DNA from: Actinomycetaceae bacterium TAE3-ERU4
GTDB taxonomy: Bacteria; Actinomycetota; Actinomycetes; Actinomycetales; Actinomycetaceae
DNA: 64,000 nucleotides
NCBI GenBank assembly: GCA_019218365.1
Contig: JAHUUJ010000004.1
Location: forward strand, 124,001-188,000
Direction: 5' to 3'
The notes under the pieces were generated by a model, which saw only the letters and a program-made list of their open reading frames with translations, ran no database searches and was not told the origin of the DNA. Below, one piece after another: positions 51,166 through 60,248 of this stretch. Positions within the stretch are counted from its first letter, which is position 1, and every line of letters begins with the position of its first letter. Both the position numbers and the translations under genes were made by a program.

Positions 51166-52554
51166 TTAGTGCCTTGCAGCGTCAGCGTTCTTACCGGTAG
51201 CTTCGGCGGCAGTGGCCTGCGCCTGTGCAAACGCGTCAGTGTCATCGTCTTCACGACCTGGGGTCTTGTAGTCGAACTTGGTAATCATTACGCGGAATAC
51301 GAAGTAGTAGATTACAGCGTAAATTACACCCAGAATCAACAGCATAATTGGACCCTGGAAGTATCCACTGGACATCGCAGCAGACTTGGTGAAGTTAATT
51401 GCGTAGTCGATGAAACCAGCAGAGAAGCTGAAGGAGTCCTTGGTTCCCAGAATGTTAGTAAGGGCCAACGAGGAACCAGTTAGCGCAGCGTGAACCAGGT
51501 AGAGTGGGAAAGCAACGTATGCGAATGCGAATTCCAGCGGTTCTGTAACACCTGTTAGGAAGGAGGTGAAAGCAACCGAGAACATCAGGGCCATTGTGGC
51601 CTGACGCTTCGAGGGCTTCGCAACATGAGCCATTGCTAGTGCAGCTGCTGGGAGAGCAAACATCATAATCGGGAAGAATCCAGAAGTGAAGTTACCGGTC
51701 CAAGCGTTAGTTCCGTCAACACCGCTGAAGAAGCAGGTGATGTCACCGTGTAGGGTTTCACCCTTAGCGTTGGTGCAGCTACCTAGCTGGAACCACGGAA
51801 TCGAGTTCCATAGGTGGTGTAGACCGAAAGGAATCAGCAAACGGTTAATGAAACCGTAGACAAATCCAACAAATGCCTTTGAAGCGTGCGAAGCGTCAGC
51901 AGCACCTGCACTCATTAGCCATCCACCAAGCTTTTCGTTAATTAACCAGTTAAATGCCGGGTAGATGAAGGACATGAATACACCGAGGAAGAGAGTTACC
52001 AGGGAGGTAACAATCGGAACGAAGCGGCGTCCACCGAAGAAAGCCAACCAGTCCGGTAGCTTAATGCGGTAGTACTTCTGCCAGAGCAAAGCAGCAATAA
52101 CACCAACGATAATACCTCCAAGAACACCGAAGTTAACTACAGTGTTGGGAATATCGTTAGTAGCAATTTCTTCTACTGCTTTGAAAGCCGGGTCAACTGC
52201 TCCCTTGTATTCCTTGTGGGTTCCAAATAGAAGCGGGGACATAGCCTTAGTTACTTCGTTGTAGACCAGGTAACCGAATACTGCGGCCACACCGGTTGAA
52301 CCATCTGATTTACGAGCAAAACCAACTGCTACACCGACCGCAAACAAAAGAGGTAGGTTACTGAAAACCGCACCACCAGCAGCAGCCATAATTGAGGCAA
52401 CGTGCTGAATAAAAGGAACCTGAATGCTACCGAGAACATCGGGCTGACCGATACGTAGCAACAGACCTGCAGCGGGCAAGGTAGCGATAGGCAACATTAG
52501 TGAACGCCCGAGTCGCTGAGCAAGAGCAAATATCTTGCTGTCCGTTTTAGCCAT
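51166..52554 (-). CDS. PTS EIIC component, glucose/N-acetylglucosamine family
   Basis: 462 residues, single EIIC domain without fused EIIA or EIIB: eight to ten membrane segments, LMLPIATLPAAGLLLRIGQPD, NVVNFGVLGGI-type segment, FGLHHLWNSIPWFQLG and the GITEP-like SFLTGVTEPLEFAF. It moves the sugar across the membrane while EIIB phosphorylates it. The Ala/Asp-rich tail ends without a phosphorylatable domain. ATG 52554 has AGGAG; the longer frame from 52602 is not used. A dre-like operator lies in the divergent intergenic region. GlcNAc is the likely substrate, by regulator. Confidence 0.9.
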   Translation of the reverse strand: MAKTDSKIFALAQRLGRSLMLPIATLPAAGLLLRIGQPDVLGSIQVPFIQHVASIMAAAGGAVFSNLPLLFAVGVAVGFARKSDGSTGVAAVFGYLVYNEVTKAMSPLLFGTHKEYKGAVDPAFKAVEEIATNDIPNTVVNFGVLGGIIVGVIAALLWQKYYRIKLPDWLAFFGGRRFVPIVTSLVTLFLGVFMSFIYPAFNWLINEKLGGWLMSAGAADASHASKAFVGFVYGFINRLLIPFGLHHLWNSIPWFQLGSCTNAKGETLHGDITCFFSGVDGTNAWTGNFTSGFFPIMMFALPAAALAMAHVAKPSKRQATMALMFSVAFTSFLTGVTEPLEFAFAYVAFPLYLVHAALTGSSLALTNILGTKDSFSFSAGFIDYAINFTKSAAMSSGYFQGPIMLLILGVIYAVIYYFVFRVMITKFDYKTPGREDDDTDAFAQAQATAAEATGKNADAARH

Positions 52555-52638
52555 TTTTAACTCCTGAGTTGTTACGAGCGCAGCAGCCTCGCCACGCCCC
52601 ACGGAACCTCACCGGTAGAAGTTCCGATAGCCCAAACC

Positions 52639-52654
52639 ACTTGTCTGGACCACT
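52639..52654. promoter_or_regulatory. dre-like DasR operator (divergent EIIC/dasR)
   Basis: ACTTGTCTGGACCACT matches 14 of 16 positions of the dre consensus ACTGGTCTAGACCACT. It is 85 bp upstream of EIIC and 118 bp upstream of the GntR-family gene. Confidence 0.8.
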
Positions 52655-52771
52655 GACACTAGTTTTGTCTGAAAAGTGACTGATGTCAACTAGATACGAG
52701 CAAAAACATGCATTTTGTTACAAATCGCGTATGATTTTGGTGAAATCAGCACCAATGAAGGAGCTAATTCA

Positions 52772-53497
52772 GTGAAGCATGACCAAATACGCAACTATCT
52801 GCGTTCTCTAGTGGAAAATGGGCTGCCGGTAGGTTCTCCCATGCCCTCGGAAAGACAACTGTGTCAAAAGTTTAATGTCTCCCGAATGACTGTACGTCAA
52901 GCCACTGATGCGCTCGTAAATGAAGGCATACTAGAGCGTATTCAAGGAAAAGGGACTTTCGTTGCGCGCCCTAGAATCGATCTCCAACTTCGCCTCACAT
53001 CTTTCTCCGAAGAAATGACCAAGCGCGGTCTAACACCATCTTCCAAATTTCTTTTAGCAGAAGAAACTAAGGCAGACGAAGTTATTGCTTCAGCACTGGA
53101 AATTAAAGTTGGCCAGCCTGTTTATCACCTCAAGCGAATTCGTTTAGGTTCTGGTTTGCCCGTTTCAATTCAAGAAGACTGGATGCCAGTACGAATAGTT
53201 CCTAATCTTCTTGACGATGGGCTACCTTCAAGTCTCTACACAAGTTTGAAGCAGGCAGGCCATACCGCTCAATGGGGTGAAGATACAATCACCGCGAATA
53301 TTGTCTCTCCTGTTGAAGCAGAACTATTAGGTCTAGATGAACCGGCTGCGGGTCTTTACGTGACTAGACGTTCTTTCCATAGCGACACCGCTGTTCTATA
53401 TACAAAAACTCTCTATCGGCATGACCGTTACTCACTTTGGGTGCCAGTGTCTTCACCCAGTCCTACTGTCCGTTTAATGAAAAATACTTTTAGCTAA
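52772..53497 (+). CDS. dasR: GntR/HutC-family regulator, DasR-like
   Basis: 241 residues. N-terminal winged helix with PSERQLCQKFNVSRMTVRQATDALVNEG and RIQGKGTFVARPR; C-terminal UTRA domain with SFSEEMTKRGLTPSS and IQEDWMP. DasR/NagR proteins repress amino-sugar uptake genes and release DNA on binding glucosamine-6-phosphate. The open frame begins at 52715; the GTG at 52772 with GAAGGAG 8 bases before is the true start. Two dre-like sites in this locus support the DasR call. It heads a unit with the first EIIB. Confidence 0.85.
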   Translation: MKHDQIRNYLRSLVENGLPVGSPMPSERQLCQKFNVSRMTVRQATDALVNEGILERIQGKGTFVARPRIDLQLRLTSFSEEMTKRGLTPSSKFLLAEETKADEVIASALEIKVGQPVYHLKRIRLGSGLPVSIQEDWMPVRIVPNLLDDGLPSSLYTSLKQAGHTAQWGEDTITANIVSPVEAELLGLDEPAAGLYVTRRSFHSDTAVLYTKTLYRHDRYSLWVPVSSPSPTVRLMKNTFS

Positions 53498-53509
53498 GGA
53501 GAAGCTCAA

Positions 53510-53764
53510 ATGATTAACCTAGAAAAGATTCTGGCTGGTTTGGGCGGCCCCAAAAACATAGTGGAAATTGAGCCTTGTATTACTCGCCTACGGGTGGAAG
53601 TAGTTGAGGCATCTAAGATAGATTTTGATCTCTTAACATCAAGTGGATGCCACGGGATAAGTAGCCACGGCACCGGCATACAGGTAGTTGTTGGCCCTAA
53701 CGCAGAGCTAATTGCCCACGATTTGTCCGACCTATTAAGCAGCAATCACCTTGGTGACAACTAG
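53510..53764 (+). CDS. PTS EIIB component (glucose family), first copy
   Basis: 84-residue stand-alone EIIB domain; phosphocysteine C23 in EPCITRLR, followed by the usual GIQVVVGPNAE end. AAGGAG before the ATG. It lies 12 bases after dasR and so is likely co-transcribed with it. It is less canonical than the second copy: CHGISSHGTG replaces the more usual AFGVVHVGNA. It could be a specialised or auxiliary EIIB. Confidence 0.88.
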   Translation: MINLEKILAGLGGPKNIVEIEPCITRLRVEVVEASKIDFDLLTSSGCHGISSHGTGIQVVVGPNAELIAHDLSDLLSSNHLGDN

Positions 53765-53793
53765 AGCCAAACATGCTAACTTTGTTGCTAAGT

Positions 53794-53809
53794 GCTGGTC
53801 TAGTCCACT
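53794..53809. promoter_or_regulatory. dre-like DasR operator upstream of the second EIIB
   Basis: GCTGGTCTAGTCCACT matches 14 of 16 positions of the dre consensus. It lies 67 bp before the second EIIB gene, in a 112-bp gap. Confidence 0.8.
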
Positions 53810-53876
53810 GGGACGTTGACTTCACCGAAAATAAGTAAGCGCACCTAGGTGCGGACTTTCAAAGGAGAAATAAATT

Positions 53877-54107
53877 ATGAGCCAGGCAGAAGCGCTGTTG
53901 AAAGCCCTTGGTGGATGGGACAACATCGAGGACCTCGAGCCCTGCATCACCCGCTTGCGCGTCGAGCTAAACGATGACTCCGTTGTTGACGAAGCCGCCC
54001 TTAAGGCAGCGGGAGCATTCGGTGTTGTTCACGTTGGAAATGCTATTCAGGTAGTTGTTGGGCCGAATGCTGACACGATTGCCGAGGACATGGAGGACTT
54101 GCGTTGA
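53877..54107 (+). CDS. PTS EIIB component (glucose family), second copy
   Basis: 76 residues, a canonical small EIIB: ALLKALGGWDNIEDL, phosphocysteine C23 in EPCITRLR, and NAIQVVVGPNAD. AAAGGAG precedes the ATG. It receives phosphate from the EIIA encoded next and passes it to sugar bound by EIIC. TTGA overlap couples it to EIIA. Confidence 0.92.
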   Translation: MSQAEALLKALGGWDNIEDLEPCITRLRVELNDDSVVDEAALKAAGAFGVVHVGNAIQVVVGPNADTIAEDMEDLR

Positions 54108-54562
54108 GTACTACTTTCAGTGCTCCCTTAGACGGCACGGTAGTAGCTCTCGCGGATGTTCCGGACCCGGTTTTTTCGGGTGAGATTGTTGGCCCTGGAG
54201 TGGCGATCATTCCCTCTGGAGAAGGCGATGTTACGGTCCTAGCGCCGGTTAATGGGAAAATTATTAAGATTCATCCCCACGCTTTTGTCATTCTTTCCGA
54301 AGGAGGCGCTGGTGCTCTTGTCCATCTTGGACTTGATACCGTCGCTTTGAATGGCGAGGGTTTTACTCTACACCGCGAGAACAAAGCCACTGTCTCTGAG
54401 GGTGACCAAATGATTACTTGGAATCCAAGTGAGATTGAGGCTGGGGGACGTAACCCTATCGTCCCTATTATTGCGATGGAAAAGAAGAAGGAAAACCTTC
54501 GATTCCTAGTAGAAATGGGAACTAAGGTTACCGCTGGAACCCCAATTCTTGAGGTTGACTGA
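54104..54562 (+). CDS. crr: PTS EIIA component (glucose family, Crr-like)
   Basis: 152 residues. Single EIIA(Glc) domain with the active histidines H59 (IHPHAFVI) and phosphorylated H74 (LVHLGLDT), ending GTPILEVD. Start codon is TTG at 54104, with GGAGG 7 bases upstream, overlapping the EIIB stop. It accepts phosphate from HPr and passes it to EIIB. General PTS enzymes (EI, HPr) are not in the window. Confidence 0.93.
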   Translation: MSTTFSAPLDGTVVALADVPDPVFSGEIVGPGVAIIPSGEGDVTVLAPVNGKIIKIHPHAFVILSEGGAGALVHLGLDTVALNGEGFTLHRENKATVSEGDQMITWNPSEIEAGGRNPIVPIIAMEKKKENLRFLVEMGTKVTAGTPILEVD

Positions 54563-54569
54563 TTTTATA

Positions 54570-54607
54570 AAACTAGGGGAGCTAAGTTTAATTAGCTCCC
54601 CTAGTTT
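54570..54607. terminator. Terminator between EIIA and malQ
   Basis: Perfect 16-bp arms AAACTAGGGGAGCTAA / TTAGCTCCCCTAGTTT, 6-base loop, followed by ATTTACC; between convergent genes. Confidence 0.85.
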
Positions 54608-54609
54608 AT

Positions 54610-56751
54610 TTACCTAACTGATTCATTCATGATGTTCATGAGCCAGTTAAATTTTTCATTCTTCAAAAGATCCGATACTGTCACTTTGTTTCCTTCTTCA
54701 TCGGCGAGAGGAACACACCAGTTTGGGTACTCCAGGTGAGTACCGGGCTGATTCTGAGGTCGAATCTCACCTACAGCGTCTACAAGCGAAACAGCAGTTA
54801 GCAGTGAAGGTGTCCTAGCAATGTACTTATGAAGTGCGGCTATCATTCCTCGCTCGGAATTATCTCCCTGGTCTAGCAACCCGAGTTCACGCAGACGTTC
54901 ACGGGTCTGTTCTAGTTCGTGAGCGTCTGCAGCACGAACGTCTTTTACGTCTTCTGCCAGTAGTCCTAGTTCCTCGCGTAAGTCAGTATGAATCCCGCGT
55001 AAATATCCCAAAGTTGGGGGTAAATCATGCGTATTTACTGTTGCGAGTGCGTTACGTCGATATGCATCCGGGTACAGTAGCTTGCCATCAGGCCCGTGCT
55101 CGAACCAGAATACCGATGTCCCCAGGATGCCTCTTGAAGTAAGGTAATCACGCACCCAGGGTTCGACTGTTCCAAGGTCTTCCCCAATTACAACTACTTC
55201 TGCTCGCTGTGCTTCCAGTAGAAGGATACCTACCATCGCCTCATGGTTGTATCTAACATAGGTACCGTTCGCTGGTGAATTTCCAGCGGGAATCCACCAG
55301 AGTCGGAATAGACCGAGGATATGGTCAATTCGAACTCCCCCAGCATGCGCTAATACTGCCTGCAGCATTTGTTTCAGCGGCTCATAACCGCATTCTTCTA
55401 GGGCAGTTGGGCTCCATGGCGGTTGTGACCAGTTCTGTCCGTGCTGGTTATACATGTCTGGCGGAGCCCCCACCTGGATTCCCGGAGCAAAGTTTTCCGG
55501 ATTAGACCAAACTGCAGACCCGTGCGGATGAACACCTACTGCCAGGTCATGAATAACGCCAATACGCATATTGGATTCACGCGCGAGACGCTGTGCTTGC
55601 GCTAGTTGTTCACCGATTATCCATTGCATCCAAATGTAGAACTCAACGCGTGAAGCGAGCTTTTCTCGTAAGGCCTGTATCTGGGGTGATTTTACGGATA
55701 GCTCAGGATTGTCTTGTGGAGAGTAGCCGGCTTCTTCCAGGGCACACCACAAACCAAAATCTTGAAGATCTTGTCCCCCTTCTTCTTGGAAACGCACAAA
55801 TTCGGCTTCGCGGGCAATAGAGCGCGGTGCTTCAAATATCATTTGCAGCGCACGTTGTTTGAGTTCCCAAGATTCTTCTCGGTTAATTAACGTTTCTTTT
55901 TCCGCTAGGTGTTTACGTGAATTTCGCGAAAGGGCCCTAATTTCTTTTACCTGTCGGGGAGATAGAGAAGCAACTTCTGGTACCCATTCAGGGCGAATGT
56001 ATTGCGGATTTACAAAACGCCGAGTAACCGGAAGATAAGGAGAATTTGATAGCGGTGGAACTGCTTCAGCAGCGTGCAACGGATTCACAAGGAGGAAATC
56101 AGCTCCTCTTTGCGCACAAATAGTCGCTAAATCAGCTAAATCTGCGGCATCTCCTATTCCCCATCCCCAGGATGAAGTAACCGAGTATAACTGGGCTGCT
56201 ACTCCCCATGCGCGCCCTTTATGAAATGCCGAAGGAGAAATTTCATTTGGAACTACAATTAGATGAGCTTTGTGCCAGCTTCCGTCTTCATGATCCGAAA
56301 CAACGGTGTGATATCCAAGAGGTAGGTTGGCAGGAAGAGCAAAAGTAGCTCGTCCTGTAAGTTGCCCATCTATCTCCATCGGTTCAACATAAACATCACT
56401 TTGAGATAGTTCCCAGCGGCTACCGTCTTCTAGATCAAGGTGTACCCAAACACGTGAGCCGTGAGGAACGTGAACCGCAAGACGGGATTCGTGTCCCGCG
56501 CGTATTACGGTCGTGGGAGGAAGAACGTTTCGCCATTCTTGCGTTGCTGCATTATGTGCTATTTTTTCTAAATCTTCGGGGGTCGGAGAAGTAGGAAAAT
56601 CAAGTCCCAGAGCTTTAAGGGTACTAATAATTGTTTGGGCGTCTACTTCTCTGTAGTTACCTGTATAGTCCCAAAAATGGGTTGCTACTCCATAGAGGTC
56701 GGCAATTTGTCGTAGCGCTGACAAATCTTCGTAACAAATGTCCTGCGGCAT
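54610..56751 (-). CDS. malQ: 4-alpha-glucanotransferase (amylomaltase)
   Basis: GH77 enzyme that disproportionates maltodextrins. 713 residues with a long N-terminal region (about 170 residues) typical of actinobacterial MalQ. Catalytic signatures: DLAVGVHPHGSAVW, GVRIDHILGLFRLWWIP (nucleophile Asp), GEDLGTV (acid/base Glu) and NTHDLPPT (transition-state Asp). GGAG precedes the ATG. It stands alone between the PTS locus and tesB; no other maltose genes are in the window. Confidence 0.95.
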   Translation of the reverse strand: MPQDICYEDLSALRQIADLYGVATHFWDYTGNYREVDAQTIISTLKALGLDFPTSPTPEDLEKIAHNAATQEWRNVLPPTTVIRAGHESRLAVHVPHGSRVWVHLDLEDGSRWELSQSDVYVEPMEIDGQLTGRATFALPANLPLGYHTVVSDHEDGSWHKAHLIVVPNEISPSAFHKGRAWGVAAQLYSVTSSWGWGIGDAADLADLATICAQRGADFLLVNPLHAAEAVPPLSNSPYLPVTRRFVNPQYIRPEWVPEVASLSPRQVKEIRALSRNSRKHLAEKETLINREESWELKQRALQMIFEAPRSIAREAEFVRFQEEGGQDLQDFGLWCALEEAGYSPQDNPELSVKSPQIQALREKLASRVEFYIWMQWIIGEQLAQAQRLARESNMRIGVIHDLAVGVHPHGSAVWSNPENFAPGIQVGAPPDMYNQHGQNWSQPPWSPTALEECGYEPLKQMLQAVLAHAGGVRIDHILGLFRLWWIPAGNSPANGTYVRYNHEAMVGILLLEAQRAEVVVIGEDLGTVEPWVRDYLTSRGILGTSVFWFEHGPDGKLLYPDAYRRNALATVNTHDLPPTLGYLRGIHTDLREELGLLAEDVKDVRAADAHELEQTRERLRELGLLDQGDNSERGMIAALHKYIARTPSLLTAVSLVDAVGEIRPQNQPGTHLEYPNWCVPLADEEGNKVTVSDLLKNEKFNWLMNIMNESVR

Positions 56752-56936
56752 TTAGGCGCTCCATCTTAGTTAGTCTGGTCAAGCTAGTATAACGTGCAAT
56801 AGGCCTAAATGAGGTTTTGTTATCGCTATCTTTTTTGAGAGATTAATTTTCTTTTCTAAATAAAGTTTTACTTTTCCAAAATGCTGTTATTCAGCTTAAT
56901 CTAGCTTTGCGCGCTTAATAGTGTGAGAATGAAAGA

Positions 56937-57893
56937 GTGAGTAATAAGTTAGGTAATTTTTCCATTCCGACTGTCTATGATGAGCCTTTTTCTAGTCTTT
57001 TTAATGTTCTAAATCTAAGCTCATCGAGGGATGCTTCCGATCAGGAAGTGCTAACCGGAGGTAGTCTCCCGCAGCTTTTCTCCCATGTTTATGGAGGTCA
57101 GGTAATAGCCCAAGCAATACTTGCAGCCGCAACAAAAGCCTCACCTTCACGAGTTGCAAACCCACACTCTATTCATGTGAATTTTATGCGTGCTGGAGAT
57201 ACTCAAAAATCAATTTTCTTTAACGTTTCTTGTCTGCATCGGGGTCGCTCCTTCGAATCTTTTCAAGTTATTGCTTCACAAGAAGAAAAAGAACTAATGA
57301 CCTTATTAGTTTCTTTCCAGGAAGTCCAACCCGGTCCTACTTATGAAGTAACTAATCCACAGGTCTCCCCTCCTAATGGGATTGTGTCCAATCTTGATAT
57401 TTTTCGTCTTGTAGATAATCCTGTTGCTAAATTTTTGGGACGTACCAGTTGTTTTGAGGTCCGACATGTTGATGGTGATCTTTATACAACTACTCGCCGT
57501 CCCGGACCTCACCGAGTTTGGATAAAACCACGCGTTTGTCTTCCAGAAATTTCCCAAATAGTTTCTCGTGCTTTGCTCGCATACGTAGTTGACCAGTTAA
57601 TTAGTGAGCCGTTACTACGTTCTCTAGGGCTATGCTGGACTACTCCAGGGCTTGCTCTTGCCTCTTTAGATCATGCAATGTGGTTCCATCATGACGTAAA
57701 TATAAATGATTGGCATTTAATTGATTTATCCTGCGCTTTTGCCGGTGGTTCACGGGGCCTTTCTCAGGGGAAAATCTATAATTCTGAGGGAACTTTAGTC
57801 AGCTCTCTAGCTCAAGAAGCAATGGTACGAATTGCTGACAATGCCGGAAAATGGGCATTTGATGGAAAAGGAATTGAAATAAAAAGTTCTTAA
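56937..57893 (+). CDS. tesB: Acyl-CoA thioesterase II (TesB family)
   Basis: Double hot-dog thioesterase that hydrolyses acyl-CoA. 318 residues with the two halves: HVYGGQVIAQAILAA and HSIHVNFMRAGD in the first, SLDHAMWFHHDVNINDWHLIDLSCAFAGGSRGLSQG in the second, containing the usual Asp/Thr-Gln positions (Ser replaces Thr at the SC position). GTG start at 56937 following a GAGAAT box, perhaps leaderless. Stands alone. Confidence 0.88.
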   Translation: MSNKLGNFSIPTVYDEPFSSLFNVLNLSSSRDASDQEVLTGGSLPQLFSHVYGGQVIAQAILAAATKASPSRVANPHSIHVNFMRAGDTQKSIFFNVSCLHRGRSFESFQVIASQEEKELMTLLVSFQEVQPGPTYEVTNPQVSPPNGIVSNLDIFRLVDNPVAKFLGRTSCFEVRHVDGDLYTTTRRPGPHRVWIKPRVCLPEISQIVSRALLAYVVDQLISEPLLRSLGLCWTTPGLALASLDHAMWFHHDVNINDWHLIDLSCAFAGGSRGLSQGKIYNSEGTLVSSLAQEAMVRIADNAGKWAFDGKGIEIKSS

Positions 57894-57902
57894 TTTTATA
57901 CA

Positions 57903-57948
57903 ATAATTAGTTTTGCCCCAGCCTTGTGGCTGGGGCAAAACTAATTAT
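57903..57948. terminator. Terminator between tesB and ettA
   Basis: Perfect 21-bp arms (ATAATTAGTTTTGCCCCAGCC...) with a TTGT loop, between convergent genes; T-rich tracts lie within the arms. Confidence 0.85.
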
Positions 57949-57950
57949 CA

Positions 57951-59633
57951 CTAGTCGCGAGTTAACTTACGATGAGTAACCCGGTGAGGACGGGCTGCCT
58001 CCGCACCTAAGCGCTCAATTTTGTTCTTTTCATAGGATTCAAAGTTACCTTCGAACCAGTACCAAGATGCTGGGTTTTCATCTGTTCCTTCATAGGCCAA
58101 GATATGCGTCGCAACACGGTCTAGGAACCAACGATCGTGGGTGATAACCACTGCACAACCGGGGAACTCTAAGAGCGCGTTTTCTAGCGAGCTTAAAGTT
58201 TCCACATCTAGATCGTTAGTTGGTTCGTCCAAAAGTAATAAGTTTCCCCCCTGCTTCAGTGTTAAAGCTAGGTTCAAACGGTTACGTTCACCACCGGAAA
58301 GAACTCCAGATGGCTTTTGCTGGTCTGGCCCCTTAAAACCGAAGGCAGAAACATAAGCACGTGAAGGCATCTCGACGTTTCCAACCTTGATGTAGTCAAG
58401 TCCATCTGAGACAACTTCCCAAACGGTCTTTTCGGGATCAATACCGGCACGAGTCTGGTCGACATAGGATATTTTTACAGTATCACCTACGGTAAGTTCA
58501 CCATTGTCTAGAGGCTCAAGCCCGACCATTGTTTTGAACAAAGTAGTCTTTCCAACACCATTAGGACCAATTATCCCAACGATTCCGTTGCGGGGAAGAG
58601 AGAAGTTGAGGTCTTCAATCAAGACCCTATCGTCAAATCCCTTCTTCAAATCTTTAGCTTCCAATACAACCGTTCCCAAACGTGGGCCAGGTGGAATCTG
58701 AATTTCTTCGAAGTCTAGTTTACGAGTACGCTCTGCTTCCGCTGCCATTTCTTCATACCGTGCCAGACGAGCCTTTGATTTAGCCTGCCGTCCCTTGGCA
58801 TTAGAACGAACCCATTCGAGTTCTTCCTTCAGACGCTTTGCGAGTTTGGCATCTTTCTTTCCCTGTACCTGCAAACGCGCTTCCTTCTTTTCCAAGTAAG
58901 TGGAATAGTTCCCTTCATAGGGGTAAAGGCGTCCGCGATCAACTTCCGCAATCCACTCAGCTACGTGATCCAAGAAGTAACGGTCGTGGGTTACAGCAAT
59001 TACGGCTCCGGGATAAGATTCTAGGTGCTGCTCTAGCCAGAGAACAGATTCGGCATCTAGATGGTTGGTGGGTTCATCTAGCAGCAATAAATCTGGTTGC
59101 TCGAGCAGTAGCTTACAAAGTGCTACACGGCGACGCTCACCGCCTGACAATACCTTCACATCTGCATCTGGCGGAGGGCAACGAAGTGCATCCATTGCTT
59201 GCTCTAGCTGCGAGTCTAAGTCCCATGCATTGGCCGCATCAATCTGTTCTTGAAGCTTTCCCATTTCTTCCATGAGAGCATCAAAATCAGCATCCGGTTC
59301 ACACATGAGAGCAGAGATTTCATTGTAACGGTCAAGCTTTGCTTTAATTTCCGCCACGCCTTCTTCAACGTTACCCAATACAGTTTTTTCCTCGTTTAGA
59401 GGTGGTTCCTGCATCAAGATTCCAACAGTGTAACCGGGACTTAGGCGAGCCTCCCCATTAGAAGGAGTATCCAATCCTGCCATAATTTTCAGAATTGATG
59501 ACTTACCAGCCCCGTTAGGGCCGACCATACCGATTTTTGCGCCCGGTAAGAAAGCCATAGTTACGTCGTCAAGAATTACCTTATCGCCGTGAGCTTTTCG
59601 TGCACGGACCATGGAATAAATAAATTCAGCCAC
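57951..59633 (-). CDS. ettA: Energy-dependent translational throttle protein EttA
   Basis: ABC-F ATPase that binds the ribosomal E site and gates the first elongation step. Two nucleotide-binding domains: GPNGAGKS (38-45) with LSGGERRRVALCKLL, and GPNGVGKTT with LSGGERNRLNLALTL. The arm motif and the P-site tRNA interaction region lie between (RLKEELEWVRSNAKGRQAKSKARLARYEEM). 560 residues, normal. GTG start with TGGAG. No membrane domain, so not a transporter. Follows ssb on the minus strand. Confidence 0.95.
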   Translation of the reverse strand: MAEFIYSMVRARKAHGDKVILDDVTMAFLPGAKIGMVGPNGAGKSSILKIMAGLDTPSNGEARLSPGYTVGILMQEPPLNEEKTVLGNVEEGVAEIKAKLDRYNEISALMCEPDADFDALMEEMGKLQEQIDAANAWDLDSQLEQAMDALRCPPPDADVKVLSGGERRRVALCKLLLEQPDLLLLDEPTNHLDAESVLWLEQHLESYPGAVIAVTHDRYFLDHVAEWIAEVDRGRLYPYEGNYSTYLEKKEARLQVQGKKDAKLAKRLKEELEWVRSNAKGRQAKSKARLARYEEMAAEAERTRKLDFEEIQIPPGPRLGTVVLEAKDLKKGFDDRVLIEDLNFSLPRNGIVGIIGPNGVGKTTLFKTMVGLEPLDNGELTVGDTVKISYVDQTRAGIDPEKTVWEVVSDGLDYIKVGNVEMPSRAYVSAFGFKGPDQQKPSGVLSGGERNRLNLALTLKQGGNLLLLDEPTNDLDVETLSSLENALLEFPGCAVVITHDRWFLDRVATHILAYEGTDENPASWYWFEGNFESYEKNKIERLGAEAARPHRVTHRKLTRD

Positions 59634-59731
59634 GGTTCTCCAATGATTTTAGATTTCAAATACCGTTTCTATTGTACGTGCTGTTTACTAGCAACGATAG
59701 CGGCGAGCCTGTGGTATTAGCCTTTCTTAGT

Positions 59732-60226
59732 TCAAAAAGGCGCTTCTTCTCCTATTAGTAGCTCTTCACCAGTAACTATCTCATACTCTCCAGATTCTAA
59801 AAGCGCTATTTTCTTTTCTTTTTCTTCATTTTCCCCGGTGATAGCCGCTTTCTCTTGGGTTTCGAAAGATTGTGCACGGAAGGTCATGCAATGGTTTAAA
59901 TCCGCACCTACAGCACTGGCTACTAAAAAGAGACTAGCTCGATTCTGCCCGGTTAAAGTATCGGCCCATTCTTCTTGACCAATTCTTCCAACGCTAAGCA
60001 CCGGATCTCCTTTCTTTATGGAATGGTAGACGTTCATTCCCAAGCGACCCCAACATTTAACAGTTACCCACTGTGATTCTCTTTCTACCCAATTGCCTTC
60101 TCTATCCCGATATGAGTCACTAACTCCTAACCTGAATTTACAACCAATTGGATCCTTGGAATCTTTACGAGTAATCCGTTCCGGAGAAGATCCCACGAAT
60201 CCACGCAAGGTCACATAATTATTCAT
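59732..60226 (-). CDS. ssb: Single-stranded DNA-binding protein (SsbB-like paralog)
   Basis: 164 residues. N-terminal OB fold (residues 1-110): YVTLRGFVGSSPERIT, REGNWVERESQWVTVKCWGRLG, YHSIKKGDPVLSVGRI. The C-terminal acidic tail ends EEAPF, reminiscent of the DDDIPF tip that recruits partners. The main ssb gene of actinobacteria lies with rpsF and rpsR, so this is probably the second SSB; its position next to ettA matches M. tuberculosis. AAGGA precedes the ATG; 22 bases separate it from the surface-protein gene upstream. Confidence 0.9.
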   Translation of the reverse strand: MNNYVTLRGFVGSSPERITRKDSKDPIGCKFRLGVSDSYRDREGNWVERESQWVTVKCWGRLGMNVYHSIKKGDPVLSVGRIGQEEWADTLTGQNRASLFLVASAVGADLNHCMTFRAQSFETQEKAAITGENEEKEKKIALLESGEYEIVTGEELLIGEEAPF

Positions 60227-60248
60227 GATTTTTCCTTTTCTTTTTAGA

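Noticed and set aside
56760-56800. dre-like site upstream of malQ (AGTCTGGTCAAGCTAGT)
   Set aside because: Only about half the positions match the dre consensus when aligned, so it is not supported.
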